DNA of 40,402 nt from Mailhella massiliensis (GCF_020741395.1 NZ_DYZA01000167.1:1-40402), one strand, 5' to 3'. Shown: positions 6,865 through 15,786, counted from the first letter of the stretch. The notes: generated by a model not told the origin, from the sequence alone. Translations and numbers: made by a program.

Positions 6865-8244
6865 TTATTCGTTGGAAAAAATCTGGAAACCGCTGTACAC
6901 GTCGGTTCCATGTTCCGTCATATCGAGGCCCTTGAGTTCCACTTCACGGCTCACGCGCAGTCCGATGAGCTTGTCGGCCAGCTTGAAGGTAATCCAGCCC
7001 ATAAGAAAGGCCCACATGCCTACGGAAAACGCGCCGAGAAGCTGGACGAACAGAAGGTCCATGCCTCCACCGTAGAGCAGGCCGACATGGGCGCCGTAAC
7101 CGGGGGCGGCGAAGAGCCCGACCAGCACGGTTCCCGTGAAACCGCATACGCCGTGAACAGAAACTGCGCCTACGGGATCATCTATTTTGAGAACCTGATC
7201 CAGAAAGAGGACGGAGAACACCACAAGAACACCGCAGATGATGCCGATAAAGATGGAACCGGGGGGAGAAACTTCAAAGCAGCCTGCAGTAATGCCTACA
7301 AGCCCGGCCAGGACGCCGTTCATGGCCATGGAAGGATCGGGCTTTCCTGTGATGCACCATACCGTCAGCATGGCGGCGGCAAAACCGGTGCAGGCGGAAA
7401 GGCAGGTGTTCACGGCAATATAGCCTACGACTCCGTCGGGCGTGGTGGTGGAGCCGCAGTTGAAGCCGAACCAGGAGAACCACAGGATGAACACACCGAG
7501 AGCCGCGAGGGGAATGTTGTGCCCGGGAATGGCCAGGGATTTCCCGTCCGGGGAATACTTGGCGAGGCGCGGCCCCACGCAGAGAGCCCCTGCAAGCCCT
7601 ATCCATCCGCCCACGGAGTGTACCACCGTGGAACCTGCGAAGTCGATGAATCCCAGATTTTCCAACCATCCCTTGGTTTCGCCAAACAGGCTGTTCCAGC
7701 ACCAGCCGCCGCTTATGGGGTAGATGAAGGCGCTCACCAGAACAGATACCAGTATATAGGCCTTGAAGTCCGTTCTTTCCGCGATGCAGCCGGATACGAT
7801 GGTGGCCGATGTGGCCGCGAACATGGCCTGGAAGAAAAAGAAGGTCCAGGCCCAGCCGCCCTCGGTTGTGGTGGGATCGATGAACTGCATCCCCACTGAG
7901 GGAGTGCCGAGAAATCCGTTGGAGGTGCCGAACATGAGCCCGAAGCCGATGAGGAAGAAAAGCGGCATGCCTACGCTGAAGTCCACAAAGTTCTTCATAA
8001 GGATGTTACCCGCGTTTTTGGCCCGGGTGAGACCGCATTCCACCAGGGCGAAGCCCGGCTGCATGAACATGACGAGTATGGCTCCCAGCATGGTCCAGAG
8101 GATATCGCCGTTTTTCTGGCTCAGAAAGGAGAGTGCTTCATCGGCAAGGGCCGTATGGGGAAGCAGCAGGGTACAGAGAGCCATGCCTGCCGTTGAAAGC
8201 GGTGTGAGCAGGGGCCGGAAGGAAAGGTGCGTACCGTGGAACAT
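6865..8244 (-). CDS. amtB: Ammonium transporter AmtB
   Basis: A 459-residue Amt/Rh-family channel for ammonium. A signal-peptide-like N-terminus ending near A-L-A-D is followed by about 11 membrane helices. Family marks include F-I-D-F-A-G-S-T-V-V-H with the first pore His, G-A-V-S-V-H-G-V-C-G with the second pore His, and A-E-R-T. The C-terminal cytoplasmic tail is where PII binds. ATG 8244 has AGGAGG about 8 bases upstream; the longer frame to 8301 would cross the candidate promoter. It is cotranscribed with glnB, the classic amtB-PII pair, and has a sigma-54-type promoter upstream. Confidence 0.95.
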   Translation of the reverse strand: MFHGTHLSFRPLLTPLSTAGMALCTLLLPHTALADEALSFLSQKNGDILWTMLGAILVMFMQPGFALVECGLTRAKNAGNILMKNFVDFSVGMPLFFLIGFGLMFGTSNGFLGTPSVGMQFIDPTTTEGGWAWTFFFFQAMFAATSATIVSGCIAERTDFKAYILVSVLVSAFIYPISGGWCWNSLFGETKGWLENLGFIDFAGSTVVHSVGGWIGLAGALCVGPRLAKYSPDGKSLAIPGHNIPLAALGVFILWFSWFGFNCGSTTTPDGVVGYIAVNTCLSACTGFAAAMLTVWCITGKPDPSMAMNGVLAGLVGITAGCFEVSPPGSIFIGIICGVLVVFSVLFLDQVLKIDDPVGAVSVHGVCGFTGTVLVGLFAAPGYGAHVGLLYGGGMDLLFVQLLGAFSVGMWAFLMGWITFKLADKLIGLRVSREVELKGLDMTEHGTDVYSGFQIFSNE

Positions 8245-8284
8245 ATGATGACCTCCTGAGGGTATCGCTGAATGCCTTGTTATA

Positions 8285-8300
8285 TGCATGAAGCATGCCA
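8285..8300 (-). promoter_or_regulatory. Candidate sigma-54 promoter of amtB-glnB
   Basis: On the minus strand this reads TGGCATGCTTCATGCA. The GG (-24) and GC (-12) are at exactly the required spacing for the consensus TGGCACG-N4-TTGCA, with mismatches at two less critical positions. Transcription would start about 30 bases before the AmtB ATG. RpoN control fits an ammonium transporter. I did not find a clear NtrC enhancer pair upstream. Confidence 0.6.
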
Positions 8301-8830
8301 TGATGAGGTTTTACTGATATTTCCACGGGTTATTTTATATTGTGCTATTTTTCAGGCAGCTTTTTAGTACGTTTTTGTGCTGCCCGCATTTTCATTTTTT
8401 CTTTATGCTTCCTATAAGTTCCTGCGTTTTTTATGACTAACATGACAGTAGAAAACAGGCCGCTTTTGTTTTGGAACAAGGTCCGCTTATGAATCCTCCG
8501 GTAGGGACGGGGAGCATGTCATGAGTTGTGCTGAGGTCGCTGAAGGACCTTCCGAGTGAGGGAACATGGAGCCGGGAGGATGAGGCGGAAGACGGAGAGT
8601 GGGGTGGGCTGTTCGGCCCCAGGGAGGAGCACGGCGGGGAGGGCGCGATACGGGCACGGAGAAGCTGCGTATCGAAGATGCGGAAAGACAGTTTTTTCGA
8701 TGAGCGCAACAGGGGCGTTGGAAGCTCTGAGCCTAGGAGCACGGAATATTCGGGATGAATAAAGTATTGTGCAAATCAGGCTCCGGATGGCGCATATTGG
8801 AGAGAGGGTTCCCGTTTTCCCGTACACGGA
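8301..8830. other. Intergenic region without a recognisable gene
   Basis: The gap between amtB and the glycogen operon is about 650 bases. Positions 8301-8430 are AT-rich and hold upstream promoter DNA. Positions 8500-8760 are strongly purine-rich (GGAG/GAGG-rich) on the plus strand. Short open frames exist on both strands, up to ~108 codons, but none has a good ribosome site, a recognisable motif, or composition like the neighbouring genes. It could be a decayed gene, an unrecognised RNA or spacer. Confidence 0.4.
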
Positions 8831-8874
8831 TTTTTTAAAAGGCATGCGCGCGAAGCCAAGGCCTCGCGCGCATG
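8831..8874 (-). terminator. Terminator of the glycogen operon
   Basis: A perfect 11-bp stem (CATGCGCGCGA / TCGCGCGCATG, 10-base loop) at 8843-8874 is followed on the minus strand by CCTTTT then an A-run. It lies 21 bases after the stop of the synthase-phosphorylase gene and should end the operon. Confidence 0.65.
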
Positions 8875-8895
8875 TGCGGTTAATGGTTGGTCAGC

Positions 8896-11800
8896 TTAGG
8901 CCCAGTGAACCAGGCCGGCGCGCAGGACATTGTCCATGGGGTCGGCGAAGGGAACCACGCGCAGGCCGTAGGCATGCAGACCGTTGGCTTTGGCCATGCA
9001 TTCGGCCTCGTAGGTGAGGATGCCGTTTTCCTCGCCGGTGAGGGTGAGGTTGATGATCTGAGGCTCGTCGGTGAAGTTTGCACCATCGCTCACGCCGAGA
9101 ACGAACTGGGCGAGCATCTCGTCGCTCTTCATTTCGCCCGGGTTCAGGGTGAGCTTCACGGTGAAGGGCTTACCGCAGTATACGGTGTCGCCTTCCAAAC
9201 CGGAGACCTCAATGGACTGAATACTGGCGGTATTGAAACGGCCGGGGATGTTCTTCTGCCATTCGGTGATCCTGCGTGCCTTGGCCTGATGGTCGGCGTC
9301 CATGGCCACGCCGCGGCGGGCGGCGGGGATGTAGATTTTTTCCATGTAGTCGCGCACCATGCGGCGGCAGCCGTACATGGCGGTGAGGCTCTGCAGGGAA
9401 TTCTTGGCTATGGCTATCCAGCCGTGGGGCAGGGCATCGGAGTCGCGCTGGAAGAAGAGCGGAACCACGTCGTTTTCCAGAATCTGATAAAGGCTTTCCG
9501 CGTCGGCATAGTCGTTTTGTTCGGCGGAAAGGGTGGCATAGGTGGCCTTGGGGCCGATAGTCCAGCCGTTTTTGCCGTTGTCGCCTTCCACCCACCAGCC
9601 GTCGGAGATACTGAGGTTGATACCGCCGTTGACCGGCACCTTCTCGCCGCTGGTACCACTCGCTTCGTGGGGACGGCGGGGCGTATTGAGCCATACGTCG
9701 CAGCCGCGGGAGAGCAGGCGGGACACTTCGAGATTGTAATTTTCCACAAAGAAGATTTTGCCGAAGAAGCGGGGATCACGCGACCAGCGTACCACGTCTT
9801 CGATAAGCTCAATGCCCTTGCTGTCCGCAGGATGCGCCTTGCCGGCCATGATGAGAACGGTGGGGCGGTTCGGGTCGTTGAGCAGGCGGGCGAGGCGGTC
9901 GGGATCGGCAAAGAGCATGGTGGCGCGCTTGTAGGGAGCGAAGCGGCGGGCAAAGCCGATGATGAGCGTGTTCTGCGAGAGGTTTGAGAGCCACTGCACC
10001 CGCTGTTCTCCGGAGATATCGGAGTAGGCGGAGCAACGGGGCAGGCGCTCGCGCAGGGCGTCGATGAGCGTCTGCTTCTGGGCGCGGCGTGCGGCCCAGA
10101 ATTCATCGTCGGGAATGGTCTGGATCTTTTTCCATGCGGGATCTTCGGGGCGCAGGTCGAGCCAGTTGGCGCCGAGGTAATGCCACAGCAGGATGCGGAA
10201 GGCGGGGCCCACATAGGAGGCGGTGTGCACGCCGTTGGTCACATGGCCGATGGGCAGCTCCGCTTCGGTGAAGCCCTTCCAGATGTTGCGCCACATGCGG
10301 CGGGAAACCATGCCGTGCATGGCGCTCACGCCGTTGGCCTGGGAGGACATGCGCAGCGCAAGCACCGTCATGTCGAAGTTGTTGGCGTCGCCGCCGTCCT
10401 GCCGGCCGAGGGCAAGGAATTCGGCCCATTCCAGGCCGAGCATGTTGGCGTAGGGCTGGAAGTAGCGGCTCATAAGATCCACGGAGAAGCGTTCGTTGCC
10501 CGCGTCCACAGGGGTATGCGTGGTGAATACACAGGAGCTGCGCACGAGGGTTTTGGCTTCTTCCAGGGTGAGGTCGTCCCCCTTCATGTGCTGGCGCAGG
10601 CGCTCCAGCACGAGGAATGCGGAATGGCCTTCGTTCATGTGCCACACGGAAGGCGTGATGCCGAGGGCTGCCAGCATGCGCACGCCACCGATGCCGAGCA
10701 GGATTTCCTGACGCATGCGCACGTCGCGGTCGGCCTCATAGAGGCGGGCGGTGACTCGGCGGTCGTCGTCGCTGTTCTTGGATACGTTGGTGTCCATGAG
10801 GTACAGCGGTACGCGGCCCACCTGAAGCTTCCAGATGCGGGCATAGAGGGTGCGGGAGCCGAGGGGAAGGGAAATCATGAGCGGGTCGCCCTTGTCGTCG
10901 AGCATGGCTTCAAGGGGCAGGCAGGCGGGCTGATTTTCAGGGTACTGCGGGTTCTGATGGCCGCGTTTGTCCACGGTCTGCTGGAAGTAGCCGTTCAGGT
11001 AGAAGAGGCCCACGCCGATGAGGGGCAGGCGTTCGTCGCTGGAGGACTTCATGTGGTCGCCTGAAAGCACGCCGAGGCCGCCGGAATAGAGCTGAAGGCT
11101 TTCATGCAGGCCGTATTCGGTGGAGAAGTAGGCGATGGGCCTTTCGGGAGAAATGGCGGTGGTGCCGTCTTCCAGCGTGTCGGTGATGAGAGGCTGCGCC
11201 ATGTAGGTGTCGAAGTCCTGGGCGACTTTCTTCAGCCGGTTCACGAAGGTGATGTCGGCAGCAAGGGCGTGCAGACGGGCCGGCGGGGTGCTTTCCACCA
11301 TGGCGATGGGGTTGTGGCCGCATTGCTCCCACAGGTCGGGATCCATTCCCTTGAAGAGCGACATGGCCTCGGGATTCCAGCACCACCAGACATTGTTCGC
11401 TATGTCGCGCAGGCGGGTCAGTTCGGCGGGAAGTTCCGACACGGCGTTCAGCGTGCGCAGGAAGGGAATGGAAGAAGGACGCATGGCGAGTTCCTTGGTG
11501 ATGGAGGAGGATTTGTGGCTGGAAGCGAAGCGGCGCGCGTGGGCCTTTTCGTTGGCCATGTCATAGGCCTGCTTGTAGAGGCGGAAGAACTGATCCCAGG
11601 AAGCATGGGCGGCGGCGGCGCGTACCGTGCGGCGGCGCTGGTCGAGTTCCTCACAGGAGCAGGAGGCAGAATGAACGATGACGTTGGCCAGATCTTCCAC
11701 AGTCTTGGCGTAATCGGTATTGCGGCGGGCGATGACGCCTATGCCGGGCTGGGGACCGATTTCATTTTCCAACTGACGTATCCAGAGACCGAAGCCGGAC

Positions 11801-13173
11801 AAGTCTGTGGTGATGGTAGGCACGCTGTAGGCTGCGCTTTCGTGAGGAGTGTAGCCCCAGGGTTCGTACCAGGAGGGGAACACGCCGAGATCGCAGCCGG
11901 AAAGCACGTCGAAATAGGGCATATTGAAGAAGCCGTCGTGTCCGTCGAGCAGGGCGGGCACGAACACGACCTGCACATTGTCGTCCTTTTCATTGTTCAG
12001 GCCGAGGCGGCGGCAGGCAGTGAGGATGGGATCGTTGGGGGCGTCATAGACCTGGTGGCTGGTAATGAAGCCGGCACCGGGCATGGAGGGATCGGCCACC
12101 ACGGAAGGATCACCATTTATGGCCTTTTCGTTCACGCCGGTATGGCCGCCCATCATGAGCATGAGCGCGAGCACCTTGCTGGAGGTGTTCTGCATGGACT
12201 TCTTGGCTTTGGCGAGGGCGTCGAGGAAGAGATCCACACCCTTGTTGTGATACTCGTAGCGGCCGGAAATGACGAGGATGCGGGTATCGGGGGAGATCTC
12301 GCGGCGGAGCAGGCGGCTCACGGGTTCGAGAAGCTTTTTGCGGTTCGCAAGGGCGCTTTCACGGTCGGCGCTGTAGTCGTGGATGACGGAAAGGTCGAGG
12401 CCGTTGTCGGTGATGATATCGGGAGTACGGCCGAGAAAGACACGGGCTTCTTCGGCGGTGATGCCGCTCACCGTGGTGAAGACGTCGGCTTCACGGGCGC
12501 TCACGGTTTCCATGGAGCACTTGGCCGTGACGTTATAGCGATAGGCTTCCTGCGAGGGGGAGATTTCCGACATGCGGGCGTAGATATCCACGCCCGCTCC
12601 GGCCATGGCGCGGCCGAGCACGGTGGCGTGGGTGGTGAACACCGTGCCCATGGTGGGGGCGAGCTGCTTGAGCGCAAGAATGCCCGCGCCGCACATCCAT
12701 TCATGGAAGTGGGCTACGCCGTGGCTCTTGTTGCGGGTGGCGAGCACCTTGTGAATGGTGGCTATGACTTCGCCGCAGGTGTAGCTGAAGAGCACAGGTT
12801 CGATATAGTCCCAGCCGCCGGAAAGGGAGTCGACGCCGAAGCGTTCCCAGAGCTGGCGCAGTATCTGATTCGAGTCGTGGCGGCCGTTGAAGTCAACGAG
12901 GATGACACGAGGGCGGCCGGGGATTTCCCAGCGCCCGAAACGGCAGCGCAGATCCTTGTCTTTCAGTGGATAACGCAAGGCGTCCCAGCAAGGTTCGTCG
13001 GTCTCGGTAAACTCGGTATTTTTCTTGGTATCGGGGCCGATGAGGAAATAATCGCCGTTTGAGGCGCTCATAGCCTGCTGCGCCTTGCTTGCGACGACCT
13101 CATAGATGCCGCCGACTTTGTTGCACACTTCCCAGCTGACCTCGAAAAGGTGGGTGCGTGAAGGTTGGTTCAT
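8896..13173 (-). CDS. Fused GT3 glycogen synthase / GT35 alpha-glucan phosphorylase
   Basis: A 1425-residue protein joining two opposing activities. Residues 1-~550 are a eukaryote-like GT3 glycogen synthase: F-E-V-S-W-E-V-C-N-K-V-G-G-I-Y near the N-terminus, H-F-H-E-W-M, V-S-G-R-Y-E-Y-H-N-K-G, and the E-x7-E active-site segment F-P-S-W-Y-E-P-W-G-Y-T-P-H-E near 433-445. Residues ~564-1425 are a compact GT35 glucan phosphorylase. That half opens with N-N-V-W-W-C-W-N-P-E-A and carries the PLP-lysine region E-A-S-G-T-S-G-E-K and N-L-S-I-S-D-G-W-W. The synthase half would extend alpha-1,4-glucan from a sugar nucleotide; the phosphorylase half would release glucose-1-phosphate. ATG 13173 follows GGAG at about 6 bases. 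It is last in the operon, 93 bases after GH57. Confidence 0.92.
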   Translation of the reverse strand: MNQPSRTHLFEVSWEVCNKVGGIYEVVASKAQQAMSASNGDYFLIGPDTKKNTEFTETDEPCWDALRYPLKDKDLRCRFGRWEIPGRPRVILVDFNGRHDSNQILRQLWERFGVDSLSGGWDYIEPVLFSYTCGEVIATIHKVLATRNKSHGVAHFHEWMCGAGILALKQLAPTMGTVFTTHATVLGRAMAGAGVDIYARMSEISPSQEAYRYNVTAKCSMETVSAREADVFTTVSGITAEEARVFLGRTPDIITDNGLDLSVIHDYSADRESALANRKKLLEPVSRLLRREISPDTRILVISGRYEYHNKGVDLFLDALAKAKKSMQNTSSKVLALMLMMGGHTGVNEKAINGDPSVVADPSMPGAGFITSHQVYDAPNDPILTACRRLGLNNEKDDNVQVVFVPALLDGHDGFFNMPYFDVLSGCDLGVFPSWYEPWGYTPHESAAYSVPTITTDLSGFGLWIRQLENEIGPQPGIGVIARRNTDYAKTVEDLANVIVHSASCSCEELDQRRRTVRAAAAHASWDQFFRLYKQAYDMANEKAHARRFASSHKSSSITKELAMRPSSIPFLRTLNAVSELPAELTRLRDIANNVWWCWNPEAMSLFKGMDPDLWEQCGHNPIAMVESTPPARLHALAADITFVNRLKKVAQDFDTYMAQPLITDTLEDGTTAISPERPIAYFSTEYGLHESLQLYSGGLGVLSGDHMKSSSDERLPLIGVGLFYLNGYFQQTVDKRGHQNPQYPENQPACLPLEAMLDDKGDPLMISLPLGSRTLYARIWKLQVGRVPLYLMDTNVSKNSDDDRRVTARLYEADRDVRMRQEILLGIGGVRMLAALGITPSVWHMNEGHSAFLVLERLRQHMKGDDLTLEEAKTLVRSSCVFTTHTPVDAGNERFSVDLMSRYFQPYANMLGLEWAEFLALGRQDGGDANNFDMTVLALRMSSQANGVSAMHGMVSRRMWRNIWKGFTEAELPIGHVTNGVHTASYVGPAFRILLWHYLGANWLDLRPEDPAWKKIQTIPDDEFWAARRAQKQTLIDALRERLPRCSAYSDISGEQRVQWLSNLSQNTLIIGFARRFAPYKRATMLFADPDRLARLLNDPNRPTVLIMAGKAHPADSKGIELIEDVVRWSRDPRFFGKIFFVENYNLEVSRLLSRGCDVWLNTPRRPHEASGTSGEKVPVNGGINLSISDGWWVEGDNGKNGWTIGPKATYATLSAEQNDYADAESLYQILENDVVPLFFQRDSDALPHGWIAIAKNSLQSLTAMYGCRRMVRDYMEKIYIPAARRGVAMDADHQAKARRITEWQKNIPGRFNTASIQSIEVSGLEGDTVYCGKPFTVKLTLNPGEMKSDEMLAQFVLGVSDGANFTDEPQIINLTLTGEENGILTYEAECMAKANGLHAYGLRVVPFADPMDNVLRAGLVHWA

Positions 13174-13207
13174 GAAAACTCCGTAAAGGGTGGATTCTAA
13201 CGCGAAT

Positions 13208-13242
13208 GGCCTCGCTTTCCCCGAAAGGGGGAAAGCGGGGCC
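13208..13242 (-). other. Strong intercistronic stem-loop before the synthase-phosphorylase gene
   Basis: A 15-bp stem with one G-U pair and a 5-base loop lies in the 93-base gap between the GH57 gene and the fusion gene. There is no U-tract, so it is unlikely to be a simple terminator. It could protect or process the mRNA, or tune expression of the long fusion gene relative to the three upstream genes. Confidence 0.5.
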
Positions 13243-13266
13243 GAAGGCGCTAGTTCTTTGGTATGG

Positions 13267-14454
13267 TTACTGGCTGGACCTGGCGACAAGGCGTACGCGC
13301 AAGTCTGCCAGAATGTTCATTAAGTTGGTATAAGCCTCAAGCGGCGTCTTGTGGGGGGAGAAAGATTGACGGGCGCTGTCGTGTGTGGAGGCGGGAGTAC
13401 TCATGTAGCGGAAATTGTCGGATGTCTGCAGTTTCCTCCATGTTCCGGTGAATTCTTCATCATCAAGGTAGCTCACCAGTCCCTGACACTCGCAGACGGC
13501 GCGGAAAACGTCCTTCTGCATATCGTTGCCGAGCCACGGGGCAAGGCCGTTCTCGGACCACGACACATGGTAGGGTATGTCCAGCGAGGCATAGGCGCCG
13601 TAGCGGTCCGCCGCTTCGGACACGGTGAGGAAATCAAATTCCGGGTCACTCAGGATCTGATCCGGCAGCGCTCTCATGAAATCGAAGATGCCGGTATCGG
13701 CCCGCTGATGCTCGCCGAAGGTTTCGTAATTCATGAAGAGGTTGATGACTTCCCCGTTGCCCTTGACGCGGTGCAGCCAGTCGGCAAAGGTTTCGGCCAT
13801 GAGCGGATAGGCCGCCCAGAAACGGTCGGAGAAGCGGAAGGCTATGTCGTCGGACAGGGAACGACTTTTCAACATGAGCTTCAAGTTCTGGCAGCCTTCC
13901 GGGCGATAGACGAAGTGCGGGCTGCGCCAGTCGAGCACATGGTTCACGCCGTCGGCAAGAATGGTGGAGTAGCCCATCTGCTCCACCATGTGCGCCACAT
14001 CGTTGTTGTAGATGAAATCGGTGTTGCAGAATGCCCGGGGGCTCTGGCCGAACAGCTTCTGCATGCGCTCGCGGTGACGCAGTACCGACGCGCGGAATTC
14101 TTCTTCAGAGAAGAGGCAGGAAAGCCCGTGATTGTCGGGCTCGTCCAGAAATTCCACGCAGCCTGTGCGCGCAAGGGCCTGGAAACTTTCCAGCGCTTCC
14201 GGCGCATAAGACTCAAGCTGGTCGATGACGACGCCGGAAAGAGAGAACGAAACGCGCATGCGTCCCTGATGACGTTCGATGAGCTCCAGAAGCAGGGCGT
14301 TCATGGGCAGGTAGCAGTTTTGGGCCACCTCACGGATGATGCTGCGGTTCTGTTCCACATCTTCATAATCGCTCTTCGCCCCCATATCGAAAAAACCATA
14401 GGGGCGGAAGCGACAGGGCTGATGAACTTCAAAAGCAAAGCATACGGAAGGCAT
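13267..14454 (-). CDS. GH57 alpha-amylase-like protein with substituted catalytic residues
   Basis: A 395-residue member of glycoside hydrolase family 57, recognised by the N-terminal F-E-V-H-Q-P motif, F-C-N-T-D-F-I-Y at 142-149, and N-Y-E-T-F-G-E-H-Q at 242-250. In active GH57 alpha-amylases, as I recall the family, the nucleophile is Glu in ...N-T-E-L-I-Y and the acid/base is Asp in D-Y-E-T-F-G. Here these are Asp146 and Asn242. The codons are plainly GAT and AAT, so this is not a misread frame. It may be a non-catalytic 'alpha-amylase-like' homologue of the kind described for GH57. Its place between GT4 (3-base gap) and the synthase-phosphorylase gene suggests a structural or binding role in glycogen metabolism. 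Confidence 0.88.
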   Translation of the reverse strand: MPSVCFAFEVHQPCRFRPYGFFDMGAKSDYEDVEQNRSIIREVAQNCYLPMNALLLELIERHQGRMRVSFSLSGVVIDQLESYAPEALESFQALARTGCVEFLDEPDNHGLSCLFSEEEFRASVLRHRERMQKLFGQSPRAFCNTDFIYNNDVAHMVEQMGYSTILADGVNHVLDWRSPHFVYRPEGCQNLKLMLKSRSLSDDIAFRFSDRFWAAYPLMAETFADWLHRVKGNGEVINLFMNYETFGEHQRADTGIFDFMRALPDQILSDPEFDFLTVSEAADRYGAYASLDIPYHVSWSENGLAPWLGNDMQKDVFRAVCECQGLVSYLDDEEFTGTWRKLQTSDNFRYMSTPASTHDSARQSFSPHKTPLEAYTNLMNILADLRVRLVARSSQ

Positions 14455-14457
14455 GGC

Positions 14458-15786
14458 TCAACTCCGGGCATTGGGGCAGACATGGGCGTAGGCATCGAGA
14501 ATACCGTCGGCGGCGCGTTCCCAGGTGAGGGTCTGCAACGCTTCCTGGCAGAGCCTGAGGCTTTCGGCGGCCATCTCGGGATGGTTCAGCACGTCGATGA
14601 TCTTGTCGGCCATCTGGCGCACGTCCCAGTAGTCCACAGTGAGGGCTCCGGGCAGCACTTCGGCGCAGCCGGACTGCTTGGAAAGCAGGATGGGAGCGCC
14701 GCACTGCAAAGCTTCCAGCGGGGCGATGCCGAAGGGCTCGGACACGCTGGGCATGACATACAGGTCGGCCATGGAATACATGCGCTGCACTTCCTTGCCG
14801 CGCATGAAGCCCGGGAAGTGGAAGCGGCTGCCCATACGCAATTCCGCCACACGGCGGATCATGCGCGGCAGGAGATCGCCGTTGCCGGCCATGATGAAGC
14901 GCACGTCGGGCATCTCGTTGAGCACAAGGCGTGCAGCCTCCACGAAGTATTCCGGCCCCTTCTGGAACGTAACGCGGCCCATGAACAGGACGCGCTTTTC
15001 ATCCCGTATAAGTTCGGGAATCTCGAAGGTGGGAATTTCCTCATGCAGGAAAGCGCCGTTGTATACCACGGAGACCTTTTCCGGAGAAACTCCGTATCGC
15101 TCCACAGCCACCTGCTTGGTGCGCTGGCTTACCGCAATGACATGATCCGCAGCCTGCAGACCATCGCGTTCGATGTTGTAGATCTTATCATAGCCATGAT
15201 CGCCGCAACGGTCAAATTCCGTGGCATGCAGGTGGGCCACAAAGGGCAGCCCGCTCAGACGGCTGGCCGTTATGGCGGCAGGATAGGTCATCCAGTCATG
15301 CGCGTGGATGACGTCGGCCTTCTTCTTCATGTGCTCTTCCAGTACCACGGCGGTAGCGGCGGTGCTGAAGCGGTACACCTCGTCCATGAGGTCGTCATGA
15401 TAGCCGCCGCGGAAGTGGCTGATTTCCTCAACGTACTGGTCGTTTTCACTGAAAACGTCGGGGTCGATGCCGAACTGGCCGAAGTCGTAGCTGCCGTATG
15501 GGTTGAGTTTCGCATTGACGGGGCGCATGAACAGGTGGGAGAACTCGTCGGCCTCCTGCTGATGGTGCACCTTTTCCACGGCTTTTTTCAGGGCGCGCGA
15601 AATGGGAATCCCGGAGGCGGAGCGCAGAAAGGTTCCCGTGGTCGATTTATCGGTTTTCATGCTGGGCAGGATAAAGGCTATGTCCGTTCCTTTTTCCATA
15701 AGACCCTGCGTGATACCGTAGCAGGCTGTGCCCAGCCCGCCGCTGATGTGCGGCGGAAATTCCCATCCAAGCATCAGAACGCGCAT
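14458..15786 (-). CDS. GT4-family glycosyltransferase of the glycogen operon
   Basis: A 442-residue GT-B glycosyltransferase. The N-terminal L-M-L-G-W-E-F-P-P-H-I-S-G-G-L-G is the donor-loop motif shared with starch/glycogen-synthase-like GT4/GT5 enzymes. H-A-H-D-W-M-T, F-M-G-R-V-T-F-Q-K-G-P and the E-x7-E segment S-E-P-F-G-I-A-P-L-E are all present. ATG 15786 starts at the family-typical M-R-V-L-M; it is preceded by GGGGG. Neighbours imply a role in glucan synthesis, priming or chain extension. The sugar donor is not evident from the sequence. It follows GH133 by 38 bases and precedes GH57 by 3. Confidence 0.9.
   Translation of the reverse strand: MRVLMLGWEFPPHISGGLGTACYGITQGLMEKGTDIAFILPSMKTDKSTTGTFLRSASGIPISRALKKAVEKVHHQQEADEFSHLFMRPVNAKLNPYGSYDFGQFGIDPDVFSENDQYVEEISHFRGGYHDDLMDEVYRFSTAATAVVLEEHMKKKADVIHAHDWMTYPAAITASRLSGLPFVAHLHATEFDRCGDHGYDKIYNIERDGLQAADHVIAVSQRTKQVAVERYGVSPEKVSVVYNGAFLHEEIPTFEIPELIRDEKRVLFMGRVTFQKGPEYFVEAARLVLNEMPDVRFIMAGNGDLLPRMIRRVAELRMGSRFHFPGFMRGKEVQRMYSMADLYVMPSVSEPFGIAPLEALQCGAPILLSKQSGCAEVLPGALTVDYWDVRQMADKIIDVLNHPEMAAESLRLCQEALQTLTWERAADGILDAYAHVCPNARS

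Noticed and set aside
8519..8845. A possible 108-residue protein on the minus strand in the amtB/glycogen gap
   Set aside because: No ribosome site, no motif and a competing frame on the other strand; too weak to call a gene.
11104..13062. A 652-codon open frame on the plus strand
   Set aside because: It is antisense to the GT3 half of the synthase-phosphorylase gene and shows no motif.
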